DNA of 64,000 nucleotides from Sulfitobacter undariae (GCF_014196805.1 NZ_JACIEI010000013.1:31193-95192); one strand, 5' to 3'. Numbered from the stretch's first letter, positions 35,290 to 46,425 are shown. A program made the numbers and translations. The notes: a model not told the origin generated them from the letters alone.

Positions 35290-36753
35290 ATGTCATTCTC
35301 CCTCGCTATCGTGGGCCGCCCCAATGTGGGCAAATCCACGCTGTTTAATCGTCTTGTTGGCAAACGCCTTGCCTTGGTGGATGACCAGCCCGGCGTCACA
35401 CGCGACTTGCGTGAAGGGGCCGCGCGGCTTGCTGATTTGCGCTTTACTGTCATTGATACCGCAGGTTTAGAGGATGTCACCGACGACAGCCTACAGGGCC
35501 GCATGCGCCGTCTGACAGAACGCGCTGTGGATATGGCGGACGTTTGTCTGTTCATGATTGATGCACGCACAGGCCTGACGCCAACCGATCTCGTGTTTGC
35601 AGACATCTTGCGCAAACGCTCCGCCAATGTGATTCTTGCCGCGAACAAAGCCGAAGGCTCTGCCGCTGATGCGGGCGTGATCGAGGCTTATAACCTTGGT
35701 TTGGGCGAACCGATCCGCCTTTCCGCCGAACATGGCGAAGGGTTGAACGATCTTTACACCCAGTTGATGCCACTTGCGGATGCTTTTGCTGAAAAAGCCC
35801 GCGATGATGCGCCCGAAGTTGATGTGGATGTCAGCGACGAAGATGAAGACGAGGACGCGATGCCCGTCCCAACACGGGCAAAGCCGTTGCAAGTGGCCGT
35901 TGTGGGCCGCCCGAATGCAGGTAAATCGACGCTGATCAACCAGATCGTCAAAGAAGACCGTCTGCTGACAGGCCCCGAAGCGGGGATTACCCGCGATGCG
36001 ATCTCGCTTATGACCGAGTGGGACAATGTGCCGATGCGTATCTTTGATACGGCTGGCATGCGTAAAAAGGCCAAGGTCCAAGAAAAGCTGGAAAAACTTA
36101 GCGTCAGTGACGGTTTGCGTGCGGTGAAATTCGCCGAAGTTGTTGTGGTGTTGTTAGACGCCGAAATCCCCTTTGAGCAGCAAGATTTGCGCATCGCTGA
36201 TCTGGCCGAGCGTGAAGGCCGCGCTGTGGTGATTGCGGTGAACAAATGGGACGTCGAAGAAAACCGTCAGGAAAAGCTCAAAGAACTCAAAGAGAGCTTT
36301 GAACGCCTGTTGCCGCAGTTGCGCGGTGCGCCGCTGATTACAGTGTCGGCGAAAACGGGCAGGGGGCTGGACCGCCTGCACCAAGCGATTATGCGCGCCT
36401 ATGAGATGTGGAACCGTCGTGTGACCACGGCGCAATTGAACCGCTGGCTCTCGGGTATGATGGAGGCGCATCCGCCCCCCGCACCCCAAGGTAAGCGCAT
36501 TAAGATGAAATACATGACACAGGCCAAAACCCGTCCGCCGGGCTTTGTTGTGATGTGTAGCCATCCGGATAAATTGCCCGAAAGCTATAGCCGCTATCTG
36601 GTGAACGGTTTGCGGGTTGATTTTGACATGCCCGGCACGCCAATTCGTTTGTGGATGCGGGGGCAGTCAGACGCCAACCCGTTTAAGGGCCGCAAAAAGG
36701 CACCGCCGTCCAAGCTGCGTAAACACACAGCCAGCAGCAAACGCAGAGATTAA
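35290..36753 (+). CDS. der: Ribosome biogenesis GTPase Der (EngA)
   Basis: The 487-residue protein has two tandem GTPase domains: GRPNVGKST with DTAGLED near the start, and GRPNAGKST with [12 protein letters not shown], plus the NKWD box in the second. A KH-like C-terminal domain with a basic tail ([18 protein letters not shown]) follows. An acidic linker ([11 protein letters not shown]) separates the domains. The start at 35290 gives [12 protein letters not shown]; an upstream in-frame start codon would add 12 residues. Confidence 0.96.
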   Translation: MSFSLAIVGRPNVGKSTLFNRLVGKRLALVDDQPGVTRDLREGAARLADLRFTVIDTAGLEDVTDDSLQGRMRRLTERAVDMADVCLFMIDARTGLTPTDLVFADILRKRSANVILAANKAEGSAADAGVIEAYNLGLGEPIRLSAEHGEGLNDLYTQLMPLADAFAEKARDDAPEVDVDVSDEDEDEDAMPVPTRAKPLQVAVVGRPNAGKSTLINQIVKEDRLLTGPEAGITRDAISLMTEWDNVPMRIFDTAGMRKKAKVQEKLEKLSVSDGLRAVKFAEVVVVLLDAEIPFEQQDLRIADLAEREGRAVVIAVNKWDVEENRQEKLKELKESFERLLPQLRGAPLITVSAKTGRGLDRLHQAIMRAYEMWNRRVTTAQLNRWLSGMMEAHPPPAPQGKRIKMKYMTQAKTRPPGFVVMCSHPDKLPESYSRYLVNGLRVDFDMPGTPIRLWMRGQSDANPFKGRKKAPPSKLRKHTASSKRRD

Positions 36754-36756
36754 AGA

Positions 36757-36795
36757 TAAGGCCGGAGTTCTCAAAAGCTCCGGCCTTAATTTTTG
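36757..36795. terminator. Terminator after der
   Basis: AAGGCCGGAG pairs with CTCCGGCCTT across TTCTCAAAAG and is followed by AATTTTT. It sits between convergent der and tspO. Confidence 0.85.
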
Positions 36796-36808
36796 ACTTC
36801 GGGTGCCT

Positions 36809-37519
36809 CTACTGCGCGGATCGCCATGCTTTGAACGTCGGGACCATCAGTGCGAGCGCACCACCCGCCGCCAGTGCCGCAACGGTTGTGTTGGTCGCGA
36901 TGTTTTGCACAACCACTGCGACCAATGCCCAAATGACCGCGAAACCATAGCTGGGCGCGCGTCCAAGCTGGCTCTGCACACCTGAGGCGATCACAAGGGC
37001 CAGCAAAATAGCTGCAATCGCGGCTGTCGTGCCATCAGTATAGCCGTATCCTGCGGCCAACAGGCCGAGCGACACGCAGGAAGCCGCGCTGAGCCACCCC
37101 GCATAAAGCCCAAGCGGCAAGGCCGCGAACCATTTGTCGTCCACTGGACTGCGGAACAATGCAATCAGGACTGTTATCAACATAATCCAGATCAACACGG
37201 CCGCCCAAACGGGGCTGGCAACGGCAACAGCAAGCCAAATGGCGCCAACCGCCAAGGACGGGATCAGCGCAACACGCATGGGGTGCCACGCTGCGTCCTC
37301 ACGCCGTTTCCAAAGACCAAACCCCATCCCGATAATCAGCCAAAGATAGATTGGACCCCAGATCGCAAAAGCATATCCGGCTGGCTGCACTGCGGGATCA
37401 ACCTGTGGGACTGGGAATTGATCGGGATTAAAACCGCCGAAATCGGGCACAAAGGCGGGCGAGATGGCGAAAAGTGCCGCCAAAATAAATGCTAAAATTG
37501 CGGTAAAGGTGCGTGGCAT
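36809..37519 (-). CDS. TspO/MBR family tryptophan-rich sensory protein
   Basis: The 236-residue membrane protein has six to seven hydrophobic helices. FAIWGPIYLWLIIGMGFGLW and LYAGWLSAASCVSLGLLAAG match the TspO core, while the late half continues as in the longer bacterial relatives. The start at 37519 has AAGGA upstream and yields a sensible signal-like helix. TspO proteins bind tetrapyrroles and, in photosynthetic relatives, affect pigment genes; the role here is not shown. Confidence 0.85.
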   Translation of the reverse strand: MPRTFTAILAFILAALFAISPAFVPDFGGFNPDQFPVPQVDPAVQPAGYAFAIWGPIYLWLIIGMGFGLWKRREDAAWHPMRVALIPSLAVGAIWLAVAVASPVWAAVLIWIMLITVLIALFRSPVDDKWFAALPLGLYAGWLSAASCVSLGLLAAGYGYTDGTTAAIAAILLALVIASGVQSQLGRAPSYGFAVIWALVAVVVQNIATNTTVAALAAGGALALMVPTFKAWRSAQ

Positions 37520-37582
37520 AGGGACGTTCCTTGTGAAATCTGTTAACTCACTGTTGAGATAAAGCACAAAGGAATTTTGCCA

Positions 37583-38800
37583 ATGGCACGGATCGCGATT
37601 TTCTGCGACGGCACATGGAACAGCCCCACGATGGAGCAAACCACGCATGTGGATCGCCTGTTTCAAAACACGCCAGTCAGCAACGCCCAGCACGCACGCT
37701 ATTTCAAAGGTGTGGGCGCTGTGGGGGCTGATGGAGAAGAAATCGGCTTTTTGCGCAAAACATGGATGAAGATCGGTGGCGGCGCTTTTGGCTGGGGGCT
37801 GAATGAAAACATCAAGCTGGCCTATGCGGAACTGTGCGAGCTTTATGAAGCAGGGGACGAGATTTTCATTTTTGGCTTTTCGCGGGGCGCTTACACAGCG
37901 CGGTCGCTGGCAGGGATGGTGCGCAAATGCGGTATCGTTGAAAAACCTACACCTGAAAAGCTGGACGCCGCTTTCAAGCTTTATCGCAAACCGGGGGCAG
38001 AGAACCATCCTGATGCGCTGCATATCCTGCAAGCGCGGCGCAGGCTGTCGCCGCGTTTTGCGACCTCTAGGGCGGATATTGATTGGCGTACAGTGACGCC
38101 TTGGGCGGCAGACACTGGCCCGATGCATCAGGTTGAGATTGCCTATCTGGGCATTTGGGACACGGTTGGCTCGCTGGGTATCCCCGCACCATTGTTGGGG
38201 CCTGTGGCGCATCTGTGGAACAAGAAATACCGCTTCCATGACACGCTGCTCAGCTCCATGGTGAAATCAGCCCGCCACGCCTTGGCATTGGACGAGCGGC
38301 GGGTGTTCTACCGTCCTGCGCTTTGGGATAATCTGGAGGCCTCACGTGACAGCGAGGGGCTGAACAAGGGCAAACGCGACGATGATCGGCCTTATCAGCA
38401 AGTCTGGTTCACAGGCACCCATTCCATCGTTGGGGGCTCTGCCAAGGCGCGGGCGCTGACGGGGCAGTCGCTGCAATGGATCGCCGATGGGGCCGTTGCG
38501 GCGGGGCTGGAGATTAACATGGAAGAGTTGTTGGACCGTGCTCCCGACCCAATGGCAGACAGTCACACGCTGAGCCAGCCGCCGTTCCTGTATACGGTTG
38601 CTGGGAATTTTTTGAAGTGGCGCAAAGGGCCGGGGCATCCGGTTGATCTGCATCCCAGTGCGGATGTGCGGATCAAAGGCAGACGGGACTATCGTCCGCG
38701 TTCGCTCAAAAGCCTGATGCCTGAACTTTTCGGGGAACCTGCGATTGGTACAGTGGACCCGTCAAAGAAAACGGAAGGCAAGGATGTGTCGGGGCGCTAG
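37583..38800 (+). CDS. DUF2235 alpha/beta hydrolase-like protein
   Basis: The 405-residue protein begins IAIFCDGTWNSP, the DUF2235 start, and carries the nucleophile elbow GFSRGAYTARSLAGMV with Ser in GFSRG. TWFTGTHS-like VWFTGTHSIVGGS holds the late histidine. DUF2235 contains the catalytic domain of T6SS phospholipase effectors such as Tle1, but no secretion or immunity gene is adjacent, so a cytoplasmic role is possible. AAGGA lies nine bases upstream of the start. Confidence 0.88.
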   Translation: MARIAIFCDGTWNSPTMEQTTHVDRLFQNTPVSNAQHARYFKGVGAVGADGEEIGFLRKTWMKIGGGAFGWGLNENIKLAYAELCELYEAGDEIFIFGFSRGAYTARSLAGMVRKCGIVEKPTPEKLDAAFKLYRKPGAENHPDALHILQARRRLSPRFATSRADIDWRTVTPWAADTGPMHQVEIAYLGIWDTVGSLGIPAPLLGPVAHLWNKKYRFHDTLLSSMVKSARHALALDERRVFYRPALWDNLEASRDSEGLNKGKRDDDRPYQQVWFTGTHSIVGGSAKARALTGQSLQWIADGAVAAGLEINMEELLDRAPDPMADSHTLSQPPFLYTVAGNFLKWRKGPGHPVDLHPSADVRIKGRRDYRPRSLKSLMPELFGEPAIGTVDPSKKTEGKDVSGR

Positions 38801-38815
38801 GCCCCGACCGCTATT

Positions 38816-40108
38816 TTACGCAAGTTGCCCATCAAGGCCCAGCACAGTTTTGCCGCCCAGATAGGGGGCCAGAACCGCGGGGAGTTTGACGGTGCCGTCT
38901 GCCTGCTGGCCATTTTCCAGCACAGCAATCAAACAACGCCCCACAGCAAGGCCAGAACCGTTCAGCGTATGCACAAACTGGGGCTTGCCGCCCTCGGCAG
39001 GTTTGAAACGTGCGTTCATGCGGCGCGCCTGAAAATCACCTGTTGTGGAAACCGAACTGATCTCGCGGTAAGCGTTCTGACCGGGCAACCATGCTTCGAT
39101 ATCAAAGGTGCGGCGCGCGCCAAAGCCCATATCACCTGTGCACAAGATTAACGTGCGATAGGGGATACCCAGTTTTTCCAAAATACCCTCGGCACAGCCC
39201 AGCATGCGTTTTTGCTCGGCGTCCGACTCGTCGGGCAGGGTGATCGACACCATTTCGACTTTTTCGAACTGGTGCTGGCGTAACATACCCGAGGTATCAC
39301 GGCCCGCTGATCCCGCTTCGGAACGGAAGCACAGCGTGTGTGACGTCATGCGGCGGGGCAGATCGGAGGCGTCCAGCGTGTCACCCGCGACTGTATAGGT
39401 CAGCGGTACTTCGGAGGTAGGGACCAGCCACATGCCTTCTTCGGTGCGGTAGCTGTCTTCGCCAAATTTAGGCAACTTATCAGTACCATACATGGCTTCG
39501 TCGCGCACCAGAACCGGAGAGTTGACTTCGGTCAGGCCGTTTTCGTCTACATGTGTATCCAGCATGAATTGCGCCAGCGCACGGTGCACGCGGGCCACGC
39601 CACGCTTCAACATCACAAAACGCGCACCCGATGTTTTCGCGGCGGTTTCAAAATCCATGGAGGCGGCGACGCTATCCAGATCAAAGTGTTCACGCGGTGC
39701 GAAGTCAAAGGCACGCACATCGCCCCAGCGCTTGACCTCGACATTCGCGGCTTCATCCGCGCCATCAGGCACGTCATCGGCAGGGGTGTTCGGGATACGG
39801 GCCAGCATATCCGTCAGCTGGACATCTAGATCCTTGGCTTCGGCCTGCATGGCGGCAACTTCGGCCTTTTTCTCGGACACCAGCGCGCGCAGACGCTCGA
39901 ACTCGGCGTCATCGCCTTTGGCCTTGGCGGCACCTACGTTTTTGGAGGCGGCGTTTTGTTCGGCTTGGGCGGCCTCGGCGGCCTGAATTTTGGTGCGGCG
40001 TGCTGTGTCCAGCTCCAGAATAGACGAGGACAAAGGCGCATCGCCGCGCCGCGCCAAAGCGGCGTCAAAAGCATCGGGGTTTTCGCGTATGGCACGAATG
40101 TCATGCAT
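38816..40108 (-). CDS. serS: Seryl-tRNA synthetase
   Basis: The 430-residue class II synthetase charges tRNA-Ser. The N-terminal coiled-coil arm (about residues 30-100) binds the long variable arm of tRNA-Ser, motif 2 is [20 protein letters not shown] and motif 3 lies in [17 protein letters not shown]. It is followed, on the other strand, by the yajC-secDF group with a 215-base upstream region that should hold promoters for both. Confidence 0.97.
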   Translation of the reverse strand: MHDIRAIRENPDAFDAALARRGDAPLSSSILELDTARRTKIQAAEAAQAEQNAASKNVGAAKAKGDDAEFERLRALVSEKKAEVAAMQAEAKDLDVQLTDMLARIPNTPADDVPDGADEAANVEVKRWGDVRAFDFAPREHFDLDSVAASMDFETAAKTSGARFVMLKRGVARVHRALAQFMLDTHVDENGLTEVNSPVLVRDEAMYGTDKLPKFGEDSYRTEEGMWLVPTSEVPLTYTVAGDTLDASDLPRRMTSHTLCFRSEAGSAGRDTSGMLRQHQFEKVEMVSITLPDESDAEQKRMLGCAEGILEKLGIPYRTLILCTGDMGFGARRTFDIEAWLPGQNAYREISSVSTTGDFQARRMNARFKPAEGGKPQFVHTLNGSGLAVGRCLIAVLENGQQADGTVKLPAVLAPYLGGKTVLGLDGQLA

Positions 40109-40323
40109 GGGTCTGTCCTCATCATCGGTGAATCGTATGGGGCGCGTTATGGCCCATTATTTAGCTGTGGCATAGGGGTAGGGCGTAAGCGGTGTTGAAT
40201 TCTCTGTCAAACCACTCTTTTGCACTGCGCTGCGCCTTGCAAAGCGCGCCACCCGCGCATAGGTTCTGCCCGACTTAAGATATCGGGGCGACGCCCCCAA
40301 GCCCCACATAAAAGGACCACCAC

Positions 40324-40602
40324 ATGTCAGGCATCGAGCAATTTATCCCGCTTATTCTTATCTTCGGGATCATGTATTTCCTGCTGATCCGCCCACAGCA
40401 GAAAAAGCTCAAGGATCACCAAGCGATGGTTGCAGCGCTGCGCCGTGGGGATCAAGTTGTTACACAAGGCGGGATCGTTGGCAAAGTTGTTAAGGTCAAA
40501 GACGATGGCGAACTGGAAGTCGAAATTGCTGACGGCATCAAAGTGCGCGTGATTCAAAGCACGATTGCTACCGTGCTTAGCAAAACCGAACCAGCCAAGT
40601 AA
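40324..40602 (+). CDS. yajC: Preprotein translocase subunit YajC
   Basis: The 92-residue protein has one membrane helix (FIPLILIFGIMYFLLI) followed by the family's RPQQKKLKDHQAMVAALRRGDQVVTQGG. YajC joins SecDF in the accessory translocon complex. AAAGGA precedes the start. secD follows after 37 bases. Confidence 0.96.
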   Translation: MSGIEQFIPLILIFGIMYFLLIRPQQKKLKDHQAMVAALRRGDQVVTQGGIVGKVVKVKDDGELEVEIADGIKVRVIQSTIATVLSKTEPAK

Positions 40603-40639
40603 TCCAACCCAGACTAATATAATAAAGGCGGGCGGCTCA

Positions 40640-42289
40640 ATGCTCCAGATATCCGTATGGAAACGCCTCGCCATCTGGCTGACATGTGCTGTCGGCTTGT
40701 TACTGGCGATGCCAAACGCGTTTTATGGCCCTGTAGAAAGCCATAATGACGCGGTCAAAGCGATCGAGTTATCGGGTAATACGCCCGAACTGGATGCACA
40801 GCGTGCGCTGTGGCCTGATTTCCTGCCCAACGGGCTGGTTAATCTGGGTCTCGACCTGCGCGGTGGTGCACATCTGCTTGCCGAAGTGCGTGTGGATGAC
40901 GTCTATGCCGCCCGCCTAGAAGCCATGTGGCCCGAAGTGCGTGACGGGCTGCGCGCCTTGACACCTGTACGCCGCCAGAACGCGCCTGATGGTGAGTTGA
41001 AGGTACGTCTCAACGATCCTGAAAAGATGACGCAAGCATTGGCTATTGTACGCGGTCTGGGTCAGCCCGTGCAAACCCTCACAGGGGCAGGGGCCAACGA
41101 CATCGAAGTCTCTGCCAATGATGGTGTGATCACTGTGGTGCTCTCTGACGCTGAAAAAAGCGCAACTGACGAGCGGACCATGCAGCAATCGCTGGAAATC
41201 ATCCGCCGCCGCATCGACGAAGTCGGCACACGTGAACCGACAATCCAGCGCCAAGGCTCTGACCGTATCTTGATCCAAGTGCCGGGCATCGGTTCTGCTG
41301 CGGAGCTGAAAGAAATCATCGGCACAACCGCGCAATTGACGTTTAACCCTGTTGTAAGCACCACCAGTGACGGTAGCGCAAATCCGGGTGTCGGCAACAA
41401 AGCTGTCCCCTCGTTGGATCAGCCGGGGCTGTTCTATGTGATCGAGAGCGCCCCTGTGGTGACGGGCGAAGAACTGGTTGATGCACAGCCCAGCTTTGAT
41501 CAAAACGGCGCCCCTGCGGTGAGCTTCCGGTTTAACACATCTGGTGCACGCAAATTTGGTGACTATACCGCCGAACACATCGGCTCTCCCTTTGCGATTG
41601 TTCTCGATGACGAGGTTGTCAGCGCCCCCACCATCCAAAGCGCCATTCCAGGTGGCTCAGGCATCATCACCGGTAACTTTAGCATCGAAGAATCCACCCG
41701 CTTGTCGGTTTTGCTGCGTGCAGGTGCTTTGCCTGCCAAGCTGGATTTTCTTGAAGAACGCACCATCGGCCCAGAGTTGGGCCAAGACAGCATCGATGCG
41801 GGTAAAGTCGCAACGATGGTCGCCTTTGGCGCGGTTTTGTTCTTTATGTGGGCGGCTTACGGGCTGTTCGGCATCTTCGCTAACATTGCGTTGATCATTA
41901 ACGTCGGTTTGATGTTTGGCCTATTGAGCCTCATTGGTGCCACGCTGACCCTGCCGGGGATCGCGGGGATCGTATTGACAGTAGGCATGGCGGTGGACGC
42001 CAACGTGCTGATTTTCGAGCGTATCCGCGAAGAACTGGAAACGTCCAAAGGGCCTGCACGTGCAATTGCCTTGGGCTATGAAAAAGCGCTCAGCGCCATT
42101 CTGGACGCGAACATCACCACCTTTATCACAGCAGTGATCCTCTTCGCCATCGGCTCTGGCCCGGTGCGGGGGTTCGCGATCACGCTGGGTCTGGGTATCC
42201 TCACGTCGGTCTTCACTGCGATCTACGTCACACGTCTGATGGTGGTCATCTGGTATGAACGCCGCCGTCCCAAAACGATAGAGCTTTGA
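40640..42289 (+). CDS. secD: Protein translocase subunit SecD
   Basis: The 549-residue protein uses proton motive force to assist protein export. It has an N-terminal membrane helix, the LGLDLRGGAHLLAEV motif, a large periplasmic domain and a C-terminal block of five helices with GMAVDANVLIFERIREE. The start at 40640 is taken because it opens directly before the first membrane helix. secF begins one base after the stop. Confidence 0.97.
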   Translation: MLQISVWKRLAIWLTCAVGLLLAMPNAFYGPVESHNDAVKAIELSGNTPELDAQRALWPDFLPNGLVNLGLDLRGGAHLLAEVRVDDVYAARLEAMWPEVRDGLRALTPVRRQNAPDGELKVRLNDPEKMTQALAIVRGLGQPVQTLTGAGANDIEVSANDGVITVVLSDAEKSATDERTMQQSLEIIRRRIDEVGTREPTIQRQGSDRILIQVPGIGSAAELKEIIGTTAQLTFNPVVSTTSDGSANPGVGNKAVPSLDQPGLFYVIESAPVVTGEELVDAQPSFDQNGAPAVSFRFNTSGARKFGDYTAEHIGSPFAIVLDDEVVSAPTIQSAIPGGSGIITGNFSIEESTRLSVLLRAGALPAKLDFLEERTIGPELGQDSIDAGKVATMVAFGAVLFFMWAAYGLFGIFANIALIINVGLMFGLLSLIGATLTLPGIAGIVLTVGMAVDANVLIFERIREELETSKGPARAIALGYEKALSAILDANITTFITAVILFAIGSGPVRGFAITLGLGILTSVFTAIYVTRLMVVIWYERRRPKTIEL

Positions 42290-42290
42290 T

Positions 42291-43259
42291 ATGCGCCTCA
42301 GACTTGTAAAACAAAACACAAACTTTGATTTCTTCAGCCGTTGGAAGCTATGGCTGGGCATCTCTGGTATCATGATGGTTGTGGCACTTGCATCCTTTGC
42401 GATGCAGGGCCTGAATTACGGGATTGATTTTCGGGGCGGGACCACCATCCGCACCGAAAGCCCACGGCCTGTTGTAATCTCGGAATACCGGGATGCGATT
42501 GCAACGCTGGAATTGGGTGACATCACCATCACCGAAGTGTTCGATCCGCAGTTTGGACCGGAACAGAACGTGGCGATGATCCGTATTCAGGCGCAAGATG
42601 ATCAAGAAGCCGTCACAAGCGAGCTGATTGAGGCGGTTGAGGGCGCGTTGCAAGCCGCACGACCTGACATCAAATTCATCTCGGTTGAATCGGTTGGTCC
42701 AAAAGTATCTGGCGAATTGATCAATACGGCCGTCATGGCGGTTGCTTTGGCGATTGGTGCCGTGCTGATCTATATCTGGTTGCGGTTTGAATGGCAGTTT
42801 GCGGCGGGTGCGGTACTGGCGTTGATCCACGACGTGGTGCTGACCATCGGTGTCTTCTCCGAGGTGCAAATCCGTTTCGATCTGGCGATTATTGCGGCGC
42901 TGCTGACCATCGTTGGCTACTCTCTCAATGATACGGTTGTTGTGTTTGACCGCGTTCGCGAGAACCTGCGCAAATACAAAAAACGCCCTTTGAAAGAAGT
43001 GTTGAACATGTCCATCAACGAAACGTTGAGCCGGACATTCATGACCTCCTTCACCACATTGCTGGCGCTGATTGCCCTGTTTGTTCTGGGTGGCGACGTG
43101 ATCCGTGGCTTTGTATTTGCAATGATCTGGGGCGTGATTGTCGGGACCTATTCCTCGATCTTCGTGGCATCGTCGGTCTTGCTCTACTTTGGTGTGAAAC
43201 GCGATTGGTCCAAGCCTGACGCAAACGCGGGCAATCAATACGCTAACGTAGATGCCTGA
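42291..43259 (+). CDS. secF: Protein translocase subunit SecF
   Basis: The 322-residue protein pairs with SecD. YGIDFRGGTTI is the D1-type motif, VGYSLNDTVVVFDRVRENL the conserved fourth-helix motif. It overlaps the start of the next gene by eight bases, linking Sec and the following genes in one transcript. Confidence 0.97.
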   Translation: MRLRLVKQNTNFDFFSRWKLWLGISGIMMVVALASFAMQGLNYGIDFRGGTTIRTESPRPVVISEYRDAIATLELGDITITEVFDPQFGPEQNVAMIRIQAQDDQEAVTSELIEAVEGALQAARPDIKFISVESVGPKVSGELINTAVMAVALAIGAVLIYIWLRFEWQFAAGAVLALIHDVVLTIGVFSEVQIRFDLAIIAALLTIVGYSLNDTVVVFDRVRENLRKYKKRPLKEVLNMSINETLSRTFMTSFTTLLALIALFVLGGDVIRGFVFAMIWGVIVGTYSSIFVASSVLLYFGVKRDWSKPDANAGNQYANVDA

Positions 43260-44007
43260 TCTGCTGGCTTCAGCCCTCGCAATTGATGGGCTGATCTGGT
43301 TACTGCTAACGGTATTTATTGCAGGGCTGGTTCGCGGTTTCGCGGGCTTTGGCTCGGCCATGGTGATCATGCCCATGGCCAGCTCAATCCTACCGCCTGT
43401 TGAGGCGGTGATTTTCCTTGTCGCGGTTGAGCTGATTGGCCCTGTGCCAAACGCACGCGCGGCTTGGCGCGAGGGCACGCCGCGTGATGTGGGCCTGCTG
43501 ATTTTGGGTGCACTTCTGGCGTTGCCTTTGGGGCTTTGGGCGCTGACCACCATGGACGCCACGTTGTTTGGCTGGGTTGTGTCCGCTAGCGTCATCACGC
43601 TGTTGATTCTCACGGTTTCGGGTTGGCGTCTCAAAGGGGCATTGACCCAGCGGCTTACGATTATGGCGGGTGCTTTGGGGGGCTTTATGACGGGTTTTGC
43701 TGGCATCCCCGGTCCTCCGGTCATCATGCTGTATATGGCCAGCAGCCTGCCAATCGCGGTGATCCGCGCAAATTTTTTGCTCTATCTGGTGGCAATCGAC
43801 GTCATACTATTTGCCATGCTGTGGATGTTGGGCATGATGAATTGGTCCGTCGTTGCACTGGGCCTCTTGATCGGTATTCCCAATATGATCGCCAACATGA
43901 TCGGGGGGCGGTTGTTCGACCCGTCATCCGAGCGTATTTTTCGCAACGTGGCCTATCTCGTCATTGCTGTTTCAGCTATTGTCGGGCTTCCACTTTGGAA
44001 GGGATAA
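43252..44007 (+). CDS. TauE/SafE family permease
   Basis: The 251-residue membrane protein carries the family repeats: RGFAGFGSAMVIMPMASSIL at the start and GFMTGFAGIPGPPVIMLYMA in the middle. About eight helices are seen. The substrate is unknown. The start lies inside the secF end, and the next gene follows after three bases, so it is part of the sec-ccm gene string. Confidence 0.88.
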   Translation: MPDLLASALAIDGLIWLLLTVFIAGLVRGFAGFGSAMVIMPMASSILPPVEAVIFLVAVELIGPVPNARAAWREGTPRDVGLLILGALLALPLGLWALTTMDATLFGWVVSASVITLLILTVSGWRLKGALTQRLTIMAGALGGFMTGFAGIPGPPVIMLYMASSLPIAVIRANFLLYLVAIDVILFAMLWMLGMMNWSVVALGLLIGIPNMIANMIGGRLFDPSSERIFRNVAYLVIAVSAIVGLPLWKG

Positions 44008-44010
44008 GCA

Positions 44011-44364
44011 ATGCGTTTGAATGAGATCGTCTTTAACGATGCAAAACCTGTTGAAGGCTATGGCCCCGGATTTTTCCGTATCGGCGGTGAAGTCATTCAT
44101 GGCGCAGTGATTGCGGCCCCTTCTGGCACACGCACATGGGGCGGGTTTGATGACATCGCGGCATTGGTGGCACTGACGGGCGAAGCCGATGTGATTTTTA
44201 TCGGCACAGGGGCGGATATTGCGCATCTTCCTGATGGGCTGCGCGCGCAATTGGAAGAGGCCGGTGTGGGCGTTGAGGCGATGGCATCCCCTGCGGCTGC
44301 GCGTACCTACAATGTATTGCTGAGCGAAGGCCGCCGCGTGGCACTTGCCATGCTGCCGATCTAA
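44011..44364 (+). CDS. Mth938-like (DUF498) domain protein
   Basis: The 117-residue protein has the family elements [22 protein letters not shown] and [16 protein letters not shown]. Family members occur from bacteria to the mitochondrial factor NDUFAF3, which assists complex I assembly. Its place between a permease and ccmA is commonly kept in related genomes as I recall; that is background knowledge, not something shown here. Confidence 0.88.
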   Translation: MRLNEIVFNDAKPVEGYGPGFFRIGGEVIHGAVIAAPSGTRTWGGFDDIAALVALTGEADVIFIGTGADIAHLPDGLRAQLEEAGVGVEAMASPAAARTYNVLLSEGRRVALAMLPI

Positions 44365-44369
44365 CGCAT

Positions 44370-44990
44370 ATGGAGTTACGCCTGACAAATGTGGCCGTGG
44401 CGCGGGGCGGCGTACCCGTGCTGAGCGGTGTGTCCTTTACACTGGCCGCTGGCAAGGCGTTGATTTTGCGTGGCCCAAACGGATCAGGCAAAACCACGCT
44501 ACTGCGCACGATTGCGGGGCTACAACCGCCGCTGTCAGGCCAGATTGACGGCGCAGAAGACGCGGTTGCCTATGCGGGTCACGCTGACGGGCTAAAGGCG
44601 ATGTTGAGCGTGGCCGAGAACCTCAAATTCTGGGCGGCAATCTATGGCCGCCGTGATATCGGGCCTGCACTTGACGCTTATGCGCTGGCTCCCTTGGCCG
44701 AACGGTTGACGGGCACATTGTCAGCGGGCCAAAAACGGCGGGCAGGGCTGGCGCGGTTGATGGTCACGGGGCGGCCCATATGGATTTTGGACGAACCGAC
44801 GGTATCCTTGGATGTGGATGCGGTTGAAATGTTTGCCAAGGCCGTACAGACCCATCTGGCGGCAGGGGGCATGGCGTTGTTGGCGACCCATATTGATCTG
44901 GGGCTAGCGCAGGCGCAGGTGTTAGATGTGACCCCGCTGCGCGCCGCGCCGAGTGACATGCACGGCGCAAGCGACGAGGCATTCCTGTGA
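44370..44990 (+). CDS. ccmA: Haem exporter ATP-binding protein CcmA
   Basis: The 206-residue ATPase drives the CcmABCD complex that releases holoCcmE. Walker A is GPNGSGKTT, the signature LSAGQKRR, Walker [13 protein letters not shown]. Length is typical. ccmB starts four bases before the stop. Confidence 0.96.
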   Translation: MELRLTNVAVARGGVPVLSGVSFTLAAGKALILRGPNGSGKTTLLRTIAGLQPPLSGQIDGAEDAVAYAGHADGLKAMLSVAENLKFWAAIYGRRDIGPALDAYALAPLAERLTGTLSAGQKRRAGLARLMVTGRPIWILDEPTVSLDVDAVEMFAKAVQTHLAAGGMALLATHIDLGLAQAQVLDVTPLRAAPSDMHGASDEAFL

Positions 44991-45643
44991 GGGCGATGTT
45001 AATCCGCGATTTGCGGCTGGCCTTTCGTGCGGGTGGCGGTTTTGGCCTTGGGCTGGCGTTTTTCCTGATCTTGGTGGTGTTGGTCCCGTTTAGCGTTGGG
45101 CCGCAAGGTGAATTGCTGGCCTCCATTGCACCGGGTGTCTTGTGGCTGGGGGCGCTGCTTGCGTGCCTGCTGTCACTGGACCGTCTGCTGGCGCTGGACT
45201 TTGAAGATGGCACTTTGGATGTTCTGGCAACTGCGCCCCTGCCGCTGGAGGCTGCGCTGGCAATGAAATCATTGGCGCATTGGATCACCACGGGTTTGCC
45301 GCTGGTCCTTGCCGCACCTTTTCTAGGTATCTTGCTCAATCTGCCGACGCAGGGGTTTAGCTGGTTGGTGATTTCATTGTTATTAGGCACCCCCGCGCTG
45401 TCGATGATCGGCACATTCGGGGCGGCCCTGACGGTGGGGATCAAACGTGGTGGCCTCTTGATGTCGCTGCTGGTGCTGCCGCTATATGTGCCCACACTGA
45501 TCTTCGGGGCCGAAGCCGCACGGCGTGGTGTGGTGGGGATGGATGTGCAAACGCCGCTGTTTCTGCTGGCGGGCATCAGCCTCGGCGCAATTGCGCTTTT
45601 GCCATTCGCCGCTGCTGCTGCTTTGCGGATGACAATCAGGTGA
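44987..45643 (+). CDS. ccmB: Haem exporter membrane protein CcmB
   Basis: The 218-residue protein has six membrane helices and the family start [14 protein letters not shown]. The annotated start is a GTG overlapping the ccmA stop; an ATG at 44996 is also possible. CcmB forms the membrane part of the CcmABCD complex. Confidence 0.95.
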   Translation: MRAMLIRDLRLAFRAGGGFGLGLAFFLILVVLVPFSVGPQGELLASIAPGVLWLGALLACLLSLDRLLALDFEDGTLDVLATAPLPLEAALAMKSLAHWITTGLPLVLAAPFLGILLNLPTQGFSWLVISLLLGTPALSMIGTFGAALTVGIKRGGLLMSLLVLPLYVPTLIFGAEAARRGVVGMDVQTPLFLLAGISLGAIALLPFAAAAALRMTIR

Positions 45644-45693
45644 TCATGTCCTTCCCCATTGAGCCTTCTTGCATGGAGCATTAGAACCCCGAC

Positions 45694-46425
45694 ATGTCAC
45701 TTTGGAAATATGCAAATCCGGTTAAGTTTCTTGCGCTCAGCGCCCGTGTGCAACCCTATGCTTGGGCGGCTGCGGCAATAGGGATTCTCATCGGTCTGGG
45801 ATGGGGTTTCTTCGCGACCCCTGATGATTTTCGCCAAGGATCAACCATCAAGATCATTTACATCCATGTGCCCGCTGCATGGATTGCGATTAACGCATGG
45901 ATCATGATGCTGTTCGCCTCGCTGGTCTGGCTGGTGCGCCGTCATCATGTCAGCGCACTTGCCGCAAAGGCAGCTGCGCCAATCGGGCTGGTGATGACCG
46001 TGATTGGCCTGATTACCGGCGCTGTCTGGGGCCAACCGATGTGGGGGACATGGTGGGTCTGGGACCCGCGCCTGACATCGTTCCTGATCCTGTTCCTGTT
46101 CTATCTGGGTTATATTGCCCTGTGGGAAGCCATTGATGATCCTGACACGGCCGCTGATCTGACCTCGATCTTATGTCTTGTCGGTTCGGTCTTTGCGCTG
46201 CTGTCACGTTACGCCGTGCTGTTCTGGAGCCAAGGATTGCACCAAGGGGCGAGTCTGAGCCTCGATAAAGAAGAAAACATATCGGATGTGTTTTGGCAGC
46301 CGTTGGTCTTGTCGATTGCGGGGTTCACACTGCTGTTTCTGGCGCTGGTGTTGTACCGCACTGGCACTGAAATCGCATTACGCCGCACCCGTGCGCTGAA
46401 TGTACGATTGGACAAAAACACATGA
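45694..46425 (+). CDS. ccmC: Haem exporter protein CcmC
   Basis: CcmC loads haem onto CcmE. The 243-residue protein has six helices and the WWD-type motif PMWGTWWVWDPRLTS that contacts haem, flanked by the HVPAAW histidine-containing stretch in the first periplasmic loop. It overlaps ccmD by four bases. Confidence 0.96.
   Translation: MSLWKYANPVKFLALSARVQPYAWAAAAIGILIGLGWGFFATPDDFRQGSTIKIIYIHVPAAWIAINAWIMMLFASLVWLVRRHHVSALAAKAAAPIGLVMTVIGLITGAVWGQPMWGTWWVWDPRLTSFLILFLFYLGYIALWEAIDDPDTAADLTSILCLVGSVFALLSRYAVLFWSQGLHQGASLSLDKEENISDVFWQPLVLSIAGFTLLFLALVLYRTGTEIALRRTRALNVRLDKNT

Noticed and set aside
37520..38239. Long minus-strand open frame leading into the TspO gene
   Set aside because: It lies wholly antisense to the DUF2235 gene, which has a clear family match and its own ribosome-binding site. 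Only the part from 37519 downwards is the TspO gene.
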